From Candidatus Flexifilum breve (GTDB lineage Bacteria; Chloroflexota; Anaerolineae; Aggregatilineales; Phototrophicaceae): DNA of 64,000 nt. The notes below the pieces were generated by a model. That model saw only the letters and a program-made list of their open reading frames with translations. It was not told the origin of the DNA and did not search any database. Of the stretch, positions 8,473-17,130 are shown piece by piece (the first letter of the stretch is position 1; each line of letters starts with the position of its first letter). The DNA lies in contig JADKGC010000003.1 in the NCBI GenBank assembly GCA_016717205.1, forward strand, positions 372,001 through 436,000, in the 5' to 3' direction. The position numbers and the translations under genes were made by a program.

Positions 8473-10209
8473 TTAGTCGCGGTACGTGTCGTAATTCGCG
8501 ACGTCATTGGTGATGTAGAACGTGCCCCAGCACCAATCGTTGCCCCAGTGCCACGCCGACACACCCTGCGCATCCGGACGGAAGCATTCGCCCGCCACAT
8601 ACGGCTGGAACAGGTCACCCTGAATACGGTGGACGAGGAAGACGCCCGCCGCTTCTTCGACAAGGATGCGTTCCGCGTCACGGTACATCTGGTCGCGGGT
8701 TTCCAGATCGCCGACGAGCACGTTGGCGTCGTTGACGAGCTGATCGAATTCCGCGCTGCGCCACGAGTGACGGGCAGTCGAGACCCACACGCCGAGCATG
8801 TTCGACGGGTCAAGGTAGTCCATCCCGTAGGAGACCGCGCCGAAGGTGATGCCCGTCGGGCGCGCCAGCAGCGCATCCATGAAGGCGTTGAATTCCATGT
8901 TGTTGACGGTGATTTCGACGTTCAGGCAGTCGCTGATCGAGGCCGCCGAGGCAATCCACCACTGGGCGCGCGCTTCGGTTTCGCCGCGCAGCTTCAATTC
9001 CTGCGCCGGGAAGCCTTCGCCGCCGGGATAACCCGCTTCGGCCAGCAGGCTTTGCGCGAGTTCACAGTCGTAATTCTGATACTCGCGCAGGTCCCCGGTC
9101 GCATCCGACGACGGGAAGCCGGGGGCGAGGAACGAATAGGCAGGCACGCCAAACTGCGAACCGATCACGTTCTCGACAATGCTCTCCCGGTCGAGCGCGT
9201 GGGCAAACGCCTGACGCACCTGCAGGTTGTCGAACGGCGCGGTGTAGGTGTCAAAGAACAGGTAGTCCGTACGGAAGTCGCCAAAGTTCGGCAGGTAGTT
9301 CTCCGCCAGAATCGGATCACTGGCGATGACTTCGAAGTCCGCCGGGCTGAGGTGGACGTACATCACGCGGTCGATCTGGTGGTTCTGGAAGGCGAGGAAG
9401 CTGCCATTGAGCTGATCGCCATACGTCGCCGTGATCTGGCGGATGTACGGCGGGCGGTACCCCGTGTAGGTCGGGTTCGCTTCGAGCGTGAGGCGGCTGC
9501 CCGCTTCAAATTCGGTTAACATGAACGGGCCGGACGACACGCTCAGCGCGGGGTCGATCACGTAGCCGGGGCCATGTTCGGCCAGCGCGGCGGCCTGCAG
9601 CGGCGGCCAGAAGTAGACCATGCCGGGGAGGTACGGACGCGCGCCATCGGTCGTGACCTTGACGGTCAGGTCGTCGACGGCTTCCACACCTACATCTTCC
9701 GGCGAAACTTCACCGGCGACGGCTTCCGACCAATTCTTGATTGTGCCCTGCCACATCCACACGAAGTCATAGGCATTCGCCGGGTCCGCCATAAAGCGGA
9801 AGCTAGCGACATAGTCCGCCGCCGTCAGCGGCGTGCCATCGCTCCACACCTGACCGGGGCGCAGGTGGAACAGCCAGGCCGTACCGTCTTCGGTCGGTTC
9901 CCAGCTTTCCGCGGCTCCGGGGATGAGGTTCAGGTTTTCATCAAGGTTGACCAGCGCGTCGCCGAGCAGATCGAAGATGTTCGTATCACCGCAGATACGC
10001 TGATACACAGTGACAATCGACGACAGTGACATTTCGGTACGGGTCGAATCGCAGAGTACCGACCATGTTTGCATTTCATATGGAGCCGCATCTTCGGGCA
10101 GATCGCGCCCATAGATGTCTTGATTGCCCTCTTGAGCGCTCACCAGCAGCACCGAAGTGACGCTGAGCACCAATAGGATCACGAGTACGAGTGACGCTCT
10201 TTTGACCAT
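8473..10209 (-). CDS. Peptide-type ABC transporter substrate-binding protein (family 5)
   Basis: 578 residues, ATG preceded by AAAGGGA. A signal peptide spans 1-25 (LVLVILLVLSVTSVLLVSAQ) with no lipobox Cys at its end. The fold is the SBP_bac_5 type: an early segment LNLIPGAAESWEPTEDGTAWLFHLR, then the central VRQAFAHALDRESIVENVIG, both hallmarks of DppA/OppA-like proteins. Cargo is probably peptides or other small cationic molecules; the sequence cannot settle which. It heads the cluster with the two permeases and is divergent from tryptophanase, sharing a 228-bp control region. Confidence 0.93.
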   Translation of the reverse strand: MVKRASLVLVILLVLSVTSVLLVSAQEGNQDIYGRDLPEDAAPYEMQTWSVLCDSTRTEMSLSSIVTVYQRICGDTNIFDLLGDALVNLDENLNLIPGAAESWEPTEDGTAWLFHLRPGQVWSDGTPLTAADYVASFRFMADPANAYDFVWMWQGTIKNWSEAVAGEVSPEDVGVEAVDDLTVKVTTDGARPYLPGMVYFWPPLQAAALAEHGPGYVIDPALSVSSGPFMLTEFEAGSRLTLEANPTYTGYRPPYIRQITATYGDQLNGSFLAFQNHQIDRVMYVHLSPADFEVIASDPILAENYLPNFGDFRTDYLFFDTYTAPFDNLQVRQAFAHALDRESIVENVIGSQFGVPAYSFLAPGFPSSDATGDLREYQNYDCELAQSLLAEAGYPGGEGFPAQELKLRGETEARAQWWIASAASISDCLNVEITVNNMEFNAFMDALLARPTGITFGAVSYGMDYLDPSNMLGVWVSTARHSWRSAEFDQLVNDANVLVGDLETRDQMYRDAERILVEEAAGVFLVHRIQGDLFQPYVAGECFRPDAQGVSAWHWGNDWCWGTFYITNDVANYDTYRD

Positions 10210-10267
10210 TGTGCATCCCTTTGCAAGAAGAGTATGAAACTATTTTCGACTAACCAGCCGTTTAATC

Positions 10268-10296
10268 AGCCTAACACAAGAAAAAATGCCTGTCAA
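10268..10296 (-). promoter_or_regulatory. Candidate promoter of the peptide ABC transporter operon
   Basis: On the minus strand, a perfect TTGACA (complement at 10291-10296), 17-bp spacer, then TAGGCT (10268-10273), 58 bp before the binding-protein start. The -10 match is weak. Confidence 0.4.
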
Positions 10297-10437
10297 AAAA
10301 AGTCTGCACAAAGTTGTGCGTGGGACTTTTGTAACGAACAGCCCATGTTCGCTGACGTTTTGCACAGAATGTTCGCCAAGCCGCCGCGCGCGCAGGATAA
10401 TGGCGGGCATCATCTTGGCAGGCGTAAGGACAGCAAA

Positions 10438-11826
10438 ATGCGTGATTTTCAACCCAAAACGATTATTGAACCTTTCCGGATTCGCTCCGTCGAACCGGTG
10501 CACTTCACGACGCGGGCGCAGCGTGAAGCCGCTTTGCAGGCCGCGGGCTACAACCCCTTCCTGCTGCGCGCGGACGACGTGCTCATCGACCTGTTGACGG
10601 ACAGCGGCACGGGTGCGATGTCGTCGCGGCAGTGGGCAGGCATGATCGCCAGCGACGAGTCGTACGCGGGCGCGTCCTCGTTCTACCGCTTCGAAGCCGC
10701 CGTGCGCGATATTACGGGCTTCAAGCACGTCATCCCGACGCATCAGGGCCGCGCGGCGGAAAACATCCTGTTCACCACCATCGCCAAACCCGGCGACGTC
10801 ATCCCCAACAACACGCACTTCGACACCACCCGCGCGCATGTTGAGCACTCGGGCGCAGAAGCCCGCGATCTGGTGATCGCCGAAGGTCGGCAGCCGCGCC
10901 TGATTCATCCGTTCAAGGGCAACATGAATATCGAGGCGCTCGAAGAGACGATTCGCACGGTCGGGCGCGAACGCATCCCCGCGATCATGCTCACGGTGAC
11001 CAACAACTCCGGCGGCGGCCAGCCCGTCAGCATGGCGAACGTGCGCGCCGTCAGCGCCGTCGCCCGCCAGCACGGCATCCCCTTCCTCATCGATGCCTGT
11101 CGCTTTGCCGAAAACTCGTGGTTCATCAAGATGCGCGAGGAAGGCTACGCCGACAAAACGCCGATGGAGATCGCCAAGGAGCTGTTCAGCTACGCCGATG
11201 GCTGCACGATGAGCGCCAAGAAAGACGGTATGGCGAATATCGGCGGCTTCCTCGCCGTCAACGACGATGACCTCGCCGCGCAGTGCCGCAACCTCGAAAT
11301 TTTGACCGAAGGCTTCCCGACCTACGGCGGCATGGCGGGCTATGATCTCGAAGCGATTGCGCAGGGCTTATATGAGGCTCTCGACGAGAATTATCTGCGT
11401 TACCGCATCCGCTCCATCGCCTACCTCGGCGACCGCTTGATCGAGGCGGGCGTGCCGATCGTGCAGCCAACAGGCGGTCACGCCGTCTATCTGGACGCGC
11501 GCGCCATGCTGCCGCACATCGCGCCGACGCAGTACCCGGCGTGGTCGCTGAATAACGCGCTATATCTGATCGGCGGCGTGCGTGGGGTCGAAATCGGCAC
11601 GGTGATGTTCGGGATGCAGCCCGACGGCACGGAGCAGCCCGCCAGTATGGATCTGGTACGCCTCGCGTTCCCGCGCCGTACCTACACCCAAAGTCACGTC
11701 GACTATCTCGCCGAAGTGATCCTCGAAGTGTTTGCGCAGCGCGCCGAACTCCCCCCTTACAAGATCGTCTACCAAGCGCCCGTGCTGCGGCACTTTACCA
11801 TCCGCCTCGCACCGATCACCAGCTAA
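10438..11826 (+). CDS. tnaA: Tryptophanase (L-tryptophan indole-lyase)
   Basis: 462 residues (the E. coli enzyme has 471), from ATG 10438 with AAGGA 7 bases upstream; in-frame earlier starts give an unrelated Cys-rich extension. It is a PLP beta-eliminating lyase: LLTDSGTGAM, PTHQGR, NSGGGQPVSMAN, the PLP lysine in SAKKDG (Lys262) and PRRTYTQSH are all present. The family also includes tyrosine phenol-lyase. At the two positions that separate them, this protein has Asp129 (HFDTT) and Ile386 (VEIG), as in tryptophanase, rather than the Thr and Arg of the phenol-lyase. Product would be indole, pyruvate and ammonia. No tnaB permease is adjacent. Confidence 0.85.
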   Translation: MRDFQPKTIIEPFRIRSVEPVHFTTRAQREAALQAAGYNPFLLRADDVLIDLLTDSGTGAMSSRQWAGMIASDESYAGASSFYRFEAAVRDITGFKHVIPTHQGRAAENILFTTIAKPGDVIPNNTHFDTTRAHVEHSGAEARDLVIAEGRQPRLIHPFKGNMNIEALEETIRTVGRERIPAIMLTVTNNSGGGQPVSMANVRAVSAVARQHGIPFLIDACRFAENSWFIKMREEGYADKTPMEIAKELFSYADGCTMSAKKDGMANIGGFLAVNDDDLAAQCRNLEILTEGFPTYGGMAGYDLEAIAQGLYEALDENYLRYRIRSIAYLGDRLIEAGVPIVQPTGGHAVYLDARAMLPHIAPTQYPAWSLNNALYLIGGVRGVEIGTVMFGMQPDGTEQPASMDLVRLAFPRRTYTQSHVDYLAEVILEVFAQRAELPPYKIVYQAPVLRHFTIRLAPITS

Positions 11827-11843
11827 ATCGAACTCTAGCTCGA

Positions 11844-11871
11844 GTCGGGACGCGCACTCATGCGTCCCGAC
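11844..11871 (+). terminator. Hairpin downstream of tryptophanase
   Basis: GTCGGGACGC, 8-nt loop, GCGTCCCGAC: a 10-bp perfect stem starting 17 bases after the stop. No T-run follows, so intrinsic termination is uncertain. Confidence 0.5.
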
Positions 11872-12013
11872 ACTGTTCGCAGCGCAACCTATCCACCTGT
11901 CTAGTCGAGAAACTATCCAAGTGGTGGATAACGATCGCTGGCGACTCATGTAATATGAGTAAACACGCACCCGCAGCGAATCGCCGTTGACATTGAGAAA
12001 GTGAAGACCGGGT

Positions 12014-13279
12014 ATGACTTCGTCTCAACACGCACCCCCTATGGACCAGCTCAGTTCCCTCTCGCTGCGCAGCAAACTCGCGCTGGCCTTCGGGCTGATC
12101 TTTGTGGTCACGGCGGTCGCGGCGAGTGTCATCCTCATTGGGCTGCTGCACATCAGCACGGAAGTCGCCAGTATCAGCAGCGTAGACCCGGTTCTCAATG
12201 AGGTTCGCGAACACATCCAGCAAATCTTTACGCTGATCATTGGGCTGCTCTTCATCGGCCTCGTCATCACGATTGCCGTGTCCGTCACCTTGAGCCGCTA
12301 CCTGCTGCAGCGTTTATCGGCGCTGCGCAAAGCCACCGACGAATTCGCGCGCGGGAACTTTCAAGCCCGCATTCCCGTCTCCGGTCAGGATGAATTTGGC
12401 AGCTTGTCCCTCGCCTACAACGACCTGGCCTCTCAGTTGTCCCGCCACATCAAGCAGTTGGAACAGGCACGCGCGACCGCCGAAGAGGCGACGCGCCTGA
12501 AAGACATGTTTCTCGCGACCATGAGTCACGAACTACGCACACCGCTCAACGCGATCATCGGCTTCCTCCACCTGATGATGTTCAGCGGGCAGATGTCCGA
12601 TGACAACCTGTACATGGCAGAACGCGCGCTGGCCAATACCCAGCGTCTGCATACGCTCATCAACAACATCCTCGACCTCTCGCGCATCACGACGGGCGGT
12701 CTGGAACTGGTCTCCGCCCCGGTGGCGCCGCGCGCGCTGGCGGACACCTTGCACAAGGATCTTCGCGTTCTGGCGCACAGCACTGACCTCCGCTTCGAAC
12801 TGGAGGTGGATCCGGCCCTGCCCGACAGCCTCCAGCACGATGAGCAGCGCATCACGCAGATTGTGACGAATCTCGTAGGCAACGCATTCAAATTCACGGA
12901 GACCGGCGTGGTAAACTTGAGCTTCCGGCGGCATGCGGATCGACTGCGCATTCAGGTCACAGATACGGGCATTGGCATTTCCGAGGTAGATCAGGCGCGC
13001 ATCTTCGACGACTTCTTTCAGGTCGATTCGAGTTCGACGCGGATGTTTGAAGGCGCAGGCCTCGGGCTGGCGATTGTGCGCCGCCTGACGCTGCTCATGA
13101 ACGGCAGCATCAACCTGACCAGCCAGCTCGGCGTAGGCAGCACGTTCACCGTCGATTTGCCGCTGAATCTGCCGCGCTCCGAGTCAAAAACACCGCCGCG
13201 CTTCGCCGATCAGGCGCTCGGGAGCATGGCAAACGGATACAAACTCGCGCCGTTATCGGGCCTTGAGGAGGCCTCGTGA
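12014..13279 (+). CDS. Membrane histidine kinase with HAMP domain
   Basis: 421 residues. Two spans (about 23-50 and 75-100) enclose a very short outside loop of ~25 residues. A HAMP linker (~100-150) and a coiled-coil lead to HisKA with acceptor His172 in MSHELRTP. The HATPase domain shows NAFKFTE, DTGIGIS and GAGLGLAIV. With so little extracytoplasmic sequence, the signal may be sensed in the membrane or brought by a partner. It is followed with a 4-bp overlap by a receiver-only protein and then a second receiver, a likely co-transcribed phosphotransfer set. Confidence 0.92.
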   Translation: MTSSQHAPPMDQLSSLSLRSKLALAFGLIFVVTAVAASVILIGLLHISTEVASISSVDPVLNEVREHIQQIFTLIIGLLFIGLVITIAVSVTLSRYLLQRLSALRKATDEFARGNFQARIPVSGQDEFGSLSLAYNDLASQLSRHIKQLEQARATAEEATRLKDMFLATMSHELRTPLNAIIGFLHLMMFSGQMSDDNLYMAERALANTQRLHTLINNILDLSRITTGGLELVSAPVAPRALADTLHKDLRVLAHSTDLRFELEVDPALPDSLQHDEQRITQIVTNLVGNAFKFTETGVVNLSFRRHADRLRIQVTDTGIGISEVDQARIFDDFFQVDSSSTRMFEGAGLGLAIVRRLTLLMNGSINLTSQLGVGSTFTVDLPLNLPRSESKTPPRFADQALGSMANGYKLAPLSGLEEAS

Positions 13280-13707
13280 TCAAAATTCCCCGCGCCTTCG
13301 TCGGTTGGGATGTGCTCGTCATCGACGATGAACCGGATAATCTCGAAGTCGCTTCCCGCTTGCTCAAATACGGCGGCGCAAGCGTGGTCGTCGCCCGGGA
13401 TGGCAAGCAGGCGTTGGAGCTGGTCACGGCGCACCCCACACCGTTTAAGTTCATCCTGTGCGATTTGTCGATGCCCGATATGGATGGCTGGGAAGTCCTC
13501 TACCGTCTGCAGCAAGATTCGCGGCAGCAAGCGGTGCCTGTGATCGCCCTCACCGCGCATGCGATGGCGGGCGACCGCGAACGCGGTCTCGCGGCGGGAT
13601 TTCACAACTACATCACCAAACCGCTCGACCCGCTGCATTTCGTTCACCAGTTGATTACCATTTTGATCGACATCCGTGAGTATGCCGAACATTTGAAAAC
13701 CTTTTAG
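13276..13707 (+). CDS. Single-domain response regulator (receiver)
   Basis: 143 residues, GTG start overlapping the kinase stop (GTGA), with GAGGAG just upstream. Receiver fold with acidic pair in VLVIDDEPD, phospho-acceptor Asp in ILCDLSMPDMDG, Thr in ALTAHA and Lys in ITKPLD. There is no output domain, so it acts by protein contact or as a phosphorelay intermediate (CheY/Spo0F-like). The overlap ties its expression to the HAMP kinase. Confidence 0.92.
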   Translation: MIKIPRAFVGWDVLVIDDEPDNLEVASRLLKYGGASVVVARDGKQALELVTAHPTPFKFILCDLSMPDMDGWEVLYRLQQDSRQQAVPVIALTAHAMAGDRERGLAAGFHNYITKPLDPLHFVHQLITILIDIREYAEHLKTF

Positions 13708-13727
13708 TTTCCCTTTGGAGTAGAAAA

Positions 13728-14099
13728 ATGACGCGCTATCCGCTTTTGATTGTTGAAGATGACCCCGACGGGCAGGAACTGGTTGCCCGGCTGCTGAAGC
13801 AGGTTAACCGCGAGGCCGATATCGCCGCAAATGCCGAAGATGCATGGGCGATGCTGCGTTCCGGCGGCTACGTCGGTGCAATTATCGATCTGGCGCTGCC
13901 CGGGCAGGATGGCTTTCAACTGCTGAACGCCATTCGCAATGACCCGGAACTCGCCAACCTGCACTGCATCGCCATGAGCGCCTATCACACGCCGCGCCTC
14001 AAGGTCGATGCGTTGGATTCCGGCTTCAATGCCTTTTTCCCCAAGCCGCTTAACCGGACGCTCTTCCTTGGCGCCGTGGAAGACATCTTCTGGCAGTAA
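13728..14099 (+). CDS. Single-domain response regulator (receiver)
   Basis: 123 residues, ATG with TTGGAG upstream. Receiver signatures: LLIVEDDPDG, acceptor Asp in AIIDLALPGQDG, a Ser in place of the usual Thr (AMSAYH), and Lys in FPKPLN. No output domain. It is the third gene of the HAMP-kinase set (20-bp gap) and converges on the next kinase with only 3 bp between the stops. Confidence 0.9.
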   Translation: MTRYPLLIVEDDPDGQELVARLLKQVNREADIAANAEDAWAMLRSGGYVGAIIDLALPGQDGFQLLNAIRNDPELANLHCIAMSAYHTPRLKVDALDSGFNAFFPKPLNRTLFLGAVEDIFWQ

Positions 14100-14102
14100 T
14101 GC

Positions 14103-16997
14103 TCACGCAGGCACGGTGAAATAAAACGTCGTGCCTGCGTTGGGAGCCGATTCCAGCCAGATTTTCCCGCCGCAGGTCTCGACGATCCGCTTGACGAGCG
14201 CCAGCCCTACCCCGGTGCTTTCAAACTGGTCTTTGGGCGTCAGCGTCTGGAATAACTGGAAGATCCGCTCATAGTACTGCGAGGCGATTCCCGGGCCGTT
14301 GTCGCGCACCCAGAACATCCACATGTCGTCGACCTGTTCGCAGCCAATGGCGATTTCGCCCGCTGACTTATCCATGAACTTGACGGCGTTGTCGATCAAA
14401 TTCTGGAAGACCTGCCGCATGCGGGTGGGCTCGAAGAGCACGGTCGGCAGCGGTGTCTCAATCGCCACATGCATCTGATCGGGAACGATATCCTGAACGA
14501 GCTCCGGCACCAGCAGCATCAGGTCGACGGGCATGTGCTTCTCCCGTTCGCGCCCAATGCGAGAATACTCCAGAACGCCGTTAATCATCTGTTCCATGCG
14601 CAGCACCCGCTTGCCCAAGAGCAAAATCAGTTCCTGCCCGTCCGCATCGAATTTATCGGCGTAGGTGGTGCTCAGCCAGCGCGAAATCGAACTGACCCCG
14701 CGCAGCGGTGCTTTGAGATCGTGCGAGACCACATAAGCGAAGTCCTGGAGGCTCTGGTTGGCGCCCTCTAGCTGCACCATCAACTGCCGGTGCTGTTCAT
14801 CAGCCGTTTTACGTTCAGTCACGTCGCGCAAGACGCCCAGAATTTGTTTGGCCGTGCCGTCTGCCGCCCGTTCATAGACCATCAAGCGCATGTTCAGCCA
14901 GATGAAACCGCGGGTCTTGTGCCGCACCCTAATTTCCGACTCGTCAATATACGAGTCTGCGAGCTGGCTGAGGCGACGCTGGGACTCACCGATGTCGACG
15001 AAATCTTCCGGATATAGCAGTTCAGTCACGACATTCGCCCCCATTACGGCGAGTTCAGCCACACTGTAGCCCACCAACTCCTCACTACTGCGGTTAAAGT
15101 AGATCGGGAGTCCGGTCGAGAGATCGAACACGAAGATCACATCGGGCATCATGGTTGCCACGCGCTGGATAAAGCTGCGATTTCGCGCTAACTCGATCTC
15201 CGCCTCCTTGCGCGCAGTGATGTCGAGCCGAACGCCATTCCAGATGAGCGTGCCATCCTCACGCCGCGTGGGAATAGCTTCAATCCGCGCCCAATCAACT
15301 CGGTCCGGGCGGAGCACACGCCCCTCCCACGCGAAGGGCGCAAAGGTCAAAGCGGATTCACGCAGTTGCTCGACCAGAACACACAGATCTTCCGGATTGA
15401 TGGTTTTGAAGAGGAGCAGCGGATCTTCGAGAACATCTGCCGGTTCGAGACCATCAAACTTACGCAGGCTGGGACTGATATAGTCAAATTTACCCCAAAC
15501 ATCATCAATCTGGCGGTACTGATAGACGACGGCGGGCAGGTTCTCCACCATCGTATTGAAGCGTTGATTGCTTTCACGAACTGCATCTTCGGCGCGGCGA
15601 CGCGCATCGATATTATGTAGCACTACTAGAAGATGGGTGACTTTACCGCCGCTGTAGATCGGGCGGGCGCGCAGTTCCACCCAAAAATGCGTACCTTCCT
15701 TCCGGACGATACGATATTCCAGCGGCGGCATGGAATCGCCGGCCAACAACCCCTTGAACCACAGGTAGTTCCGCCGCCAGTCCGCATGATGACAGAGTTT
15801 GCGGATTTGTTCCAGACCCATGGCCATCAGTTCGCTGTTGCTGTAGCCGAGGTGAATCGTGCAGGCCGGGCTCGCATACAGGTAGTGCCCGTCTACCGTC
15901 GTCAACATGATCATGTCGGTACTGTTTTCAGCGAGCAGACGGTAGAGTTCTTCAGACTGCCGCAGCGCCGCCTCGACCGTTTTAAGTCGCGTGATATCGC
16001 GCAGCGCCAGCATGCGATTCTGGATCGCGCCGTGCGCCATGGGAAACGTGGACAACTGCGCGTCAAATACCCGATCCCCTATAGACAGCTCAAACTGAGC
16101 CTCGGGCGTACCGGGCAAGGTAAAATCGGGGCTTGATGACTTCACTAACTGCTCCAAGGGCTGGCGCACGATCTGTTTTGGACTCCCGCCGAGAAGTTCG
16201 GTTGCGGCGGCGTTCGCCTGAATGACTTCACCCCGCTGATTCAACACAATCACGGGATCTTTCAGGCTCAAATACCCCATCTGGAAGCCAATCGGGAACG
16301 TGTCAAAGAAATGGTAGCGGAACAGCACCCAGCCGAATAACGCCAGAATCACGCTGAAGACGCTCGCCGTGGCTACAAATGGCGGGCGATAACCGAACAC
16401 ACTGGGAACGATAATCATCACCGTGATGATGAACGTCCCGGCGAGAAACACAAGCATCTGCCGCCGGACGATCGCAGTCGCGTGCCGGGCGTAACGGAAC
16501 AACAGGACAACGATCAGCCCCAGCAGTAGGTGATTTTGGAGTTGATAGACGCGAAACCACGTTCCTTCGAGGACGATGCTTTCAATGAGCAGCCCACCGA
16601 TCCGGGTCGCATGCCAGTGCTCAAAAAACAGATGCTGCCAGGCCTCATTCCAGATCACGATCTGCGTCACGGTGGGGACAATGCCGAGCGCGGCGAGCAA
16701 CCACCGCTTCCGCAGCGGGTTCTGCCCCATCACGTCCAACGAGAAAACAAACAGCACCGGCGCAAGGACCGCTAAGCTGATGAAGCGCAGCCGTGTCCAG
16801 AACCACGACTGACCCACATCGGGGCTAAGCACTTGCATCGCGTAGGCGAGCAGCATCCACATCATCGTGACGACAAGCAGAAAATAGACCTGAGCGCTGG
16901 AAAACTCCCAGTAACGCAGCGCCGTAATCGCGAGGACTGCGCAGCAAATCAGGGATAGCAGAATGGGGAGAAGATGAGTGAGAAAGGTGGCGTCCAT
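14103..16997 (-). CDS. 7TM multi-PAS histidine kinase (downstream tandem copy)
   Basis: 964 residues from ATG 16997 (MDATFLTHLLP...). About seven membrane spans fill residues 1-230 (histidine-kinase N-terminal 7TM type). Four PAS-like domains follow at ~235-345, 350-465, 480-605 and 610-735, then HisKA with His759 in YVVSHDLKAP and HATPase (NLIDNAVKF, DNGPGI, STGVGLAL). The acceptor is at exactly the same residue number as in the neighbouring upstream kinase, and the domain plan is identical, so the two are tandem duplicates. The upstream copy's frame runs into this one because of a frameshift, but this gene has its own start. Confidence 0.88.
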   Translation of the reverse strand: MDATFLTHLLPILLSLICCAVLAITALRYWEFSSAQVYFLLVVTMMWMLLAYAMQVLSPDVGQSWFWTRLRFISLAVLAPVLFVFSLDVMGQNPLRKRWLLAALGIVPTVTQIVIWNEAWQHLFFEHWHATRIGGLLIESIVLEGTWFRVYQLQNHLLLGLIVVLLFRYARHATAIVRRQMLVFLAGTFIITVMIIVPSVFGYRPPFVATASVFSVILALFGWVLFRYHFFDTFPIGFQMGYLSLKDPVIVLNQRGEVIQANAAATELLGGSPKQIVRQPLEQLVKSSSPDFTLPGTPEAQFELSIGDRVFDAQLSTFPMAHGAIQNRMLALRDITRLKTVEAALRQSEELYRLLAENSTDMIMLTTVDGHYLYASPACTIHLGYSNSELMAMGLEQIRKLCHHADWRRNYLWFKGLLAGDSMPPLEYRIVRKEGTHFWVELRARPIYSGGKVTHLLVVLHNIDARRRAEDAVRESNQRFNTMVENLPAVVYQYRQIDDVWGKFDYISPSLRKFDGLEPADVLEDPLLLFKTINPEDLCVLVEQLRESALTFAPFAWEGRVLRPDRVDWARIEAIPTRREDGTLIWNGVRLDITARKEAEIELARNRSFIQRVATMMPDVIFVFDLSTGLPIYFNRSSEELVGYSVAELAVMGANVVTELLYPEDFVDIGESQRRLSQLADSYIDESEIRVRHKTRGFIWLNMRLMVYERAADGTAKQILGVLRDVTERKTADEQHRQLMVQLEGANQSLQDFAYVVSHDLKAPLRGVSSISRWLSTTYADKFDADGQELILLLGKRVLRMEQMINGVLEYSRIGREREKHMPVDLMLLVPELVQDIVPDQMHVAIETPLPTVLFEPTRMRQVFQNLIDNAVKFMDKSAGEIAIGCEQVDDMWMFWVRDNGPGIASQYYERIFQLFQTLTPKDQFESTGVGLALVKRIVETCGGKIWLESAPNAGTTFYFTVPA

Positions 16998-17130
16998 GGG
17001 CAGATAATTTCTTAGTGATGAGCGGACGGATAGAAGATAATACGAAAACATAAAGCATGCCAGTAAAATAGGCGGCGAACAACTACGGTGTTCGCCGTCC
17101 CGCAGCAGGTCAGCACCGCGCCCACTCGAC

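Noticed and set aside
8446..9519. Plus-strand open frame opposite the peptide-binding protein gene
   Set aside because: Arg/Val-rich shadow with no motif; the minus strand encodes a clear SBP_bac_5 protein.
10210..10437. tnaC-like leader peptide before tryptophanase
   Set aside because: No short frame with a Trp followed by a Pro-Pro end and stop was found; the in-frame upstream sequence is continuous with the gene.
10438..11826. Tyrosine phenol-lyase
   Set aside because: Several segments resemble it, but the Thr and Arg that hold the phenol ring are Asp129 and Ile386 here, as in tryptophanase.
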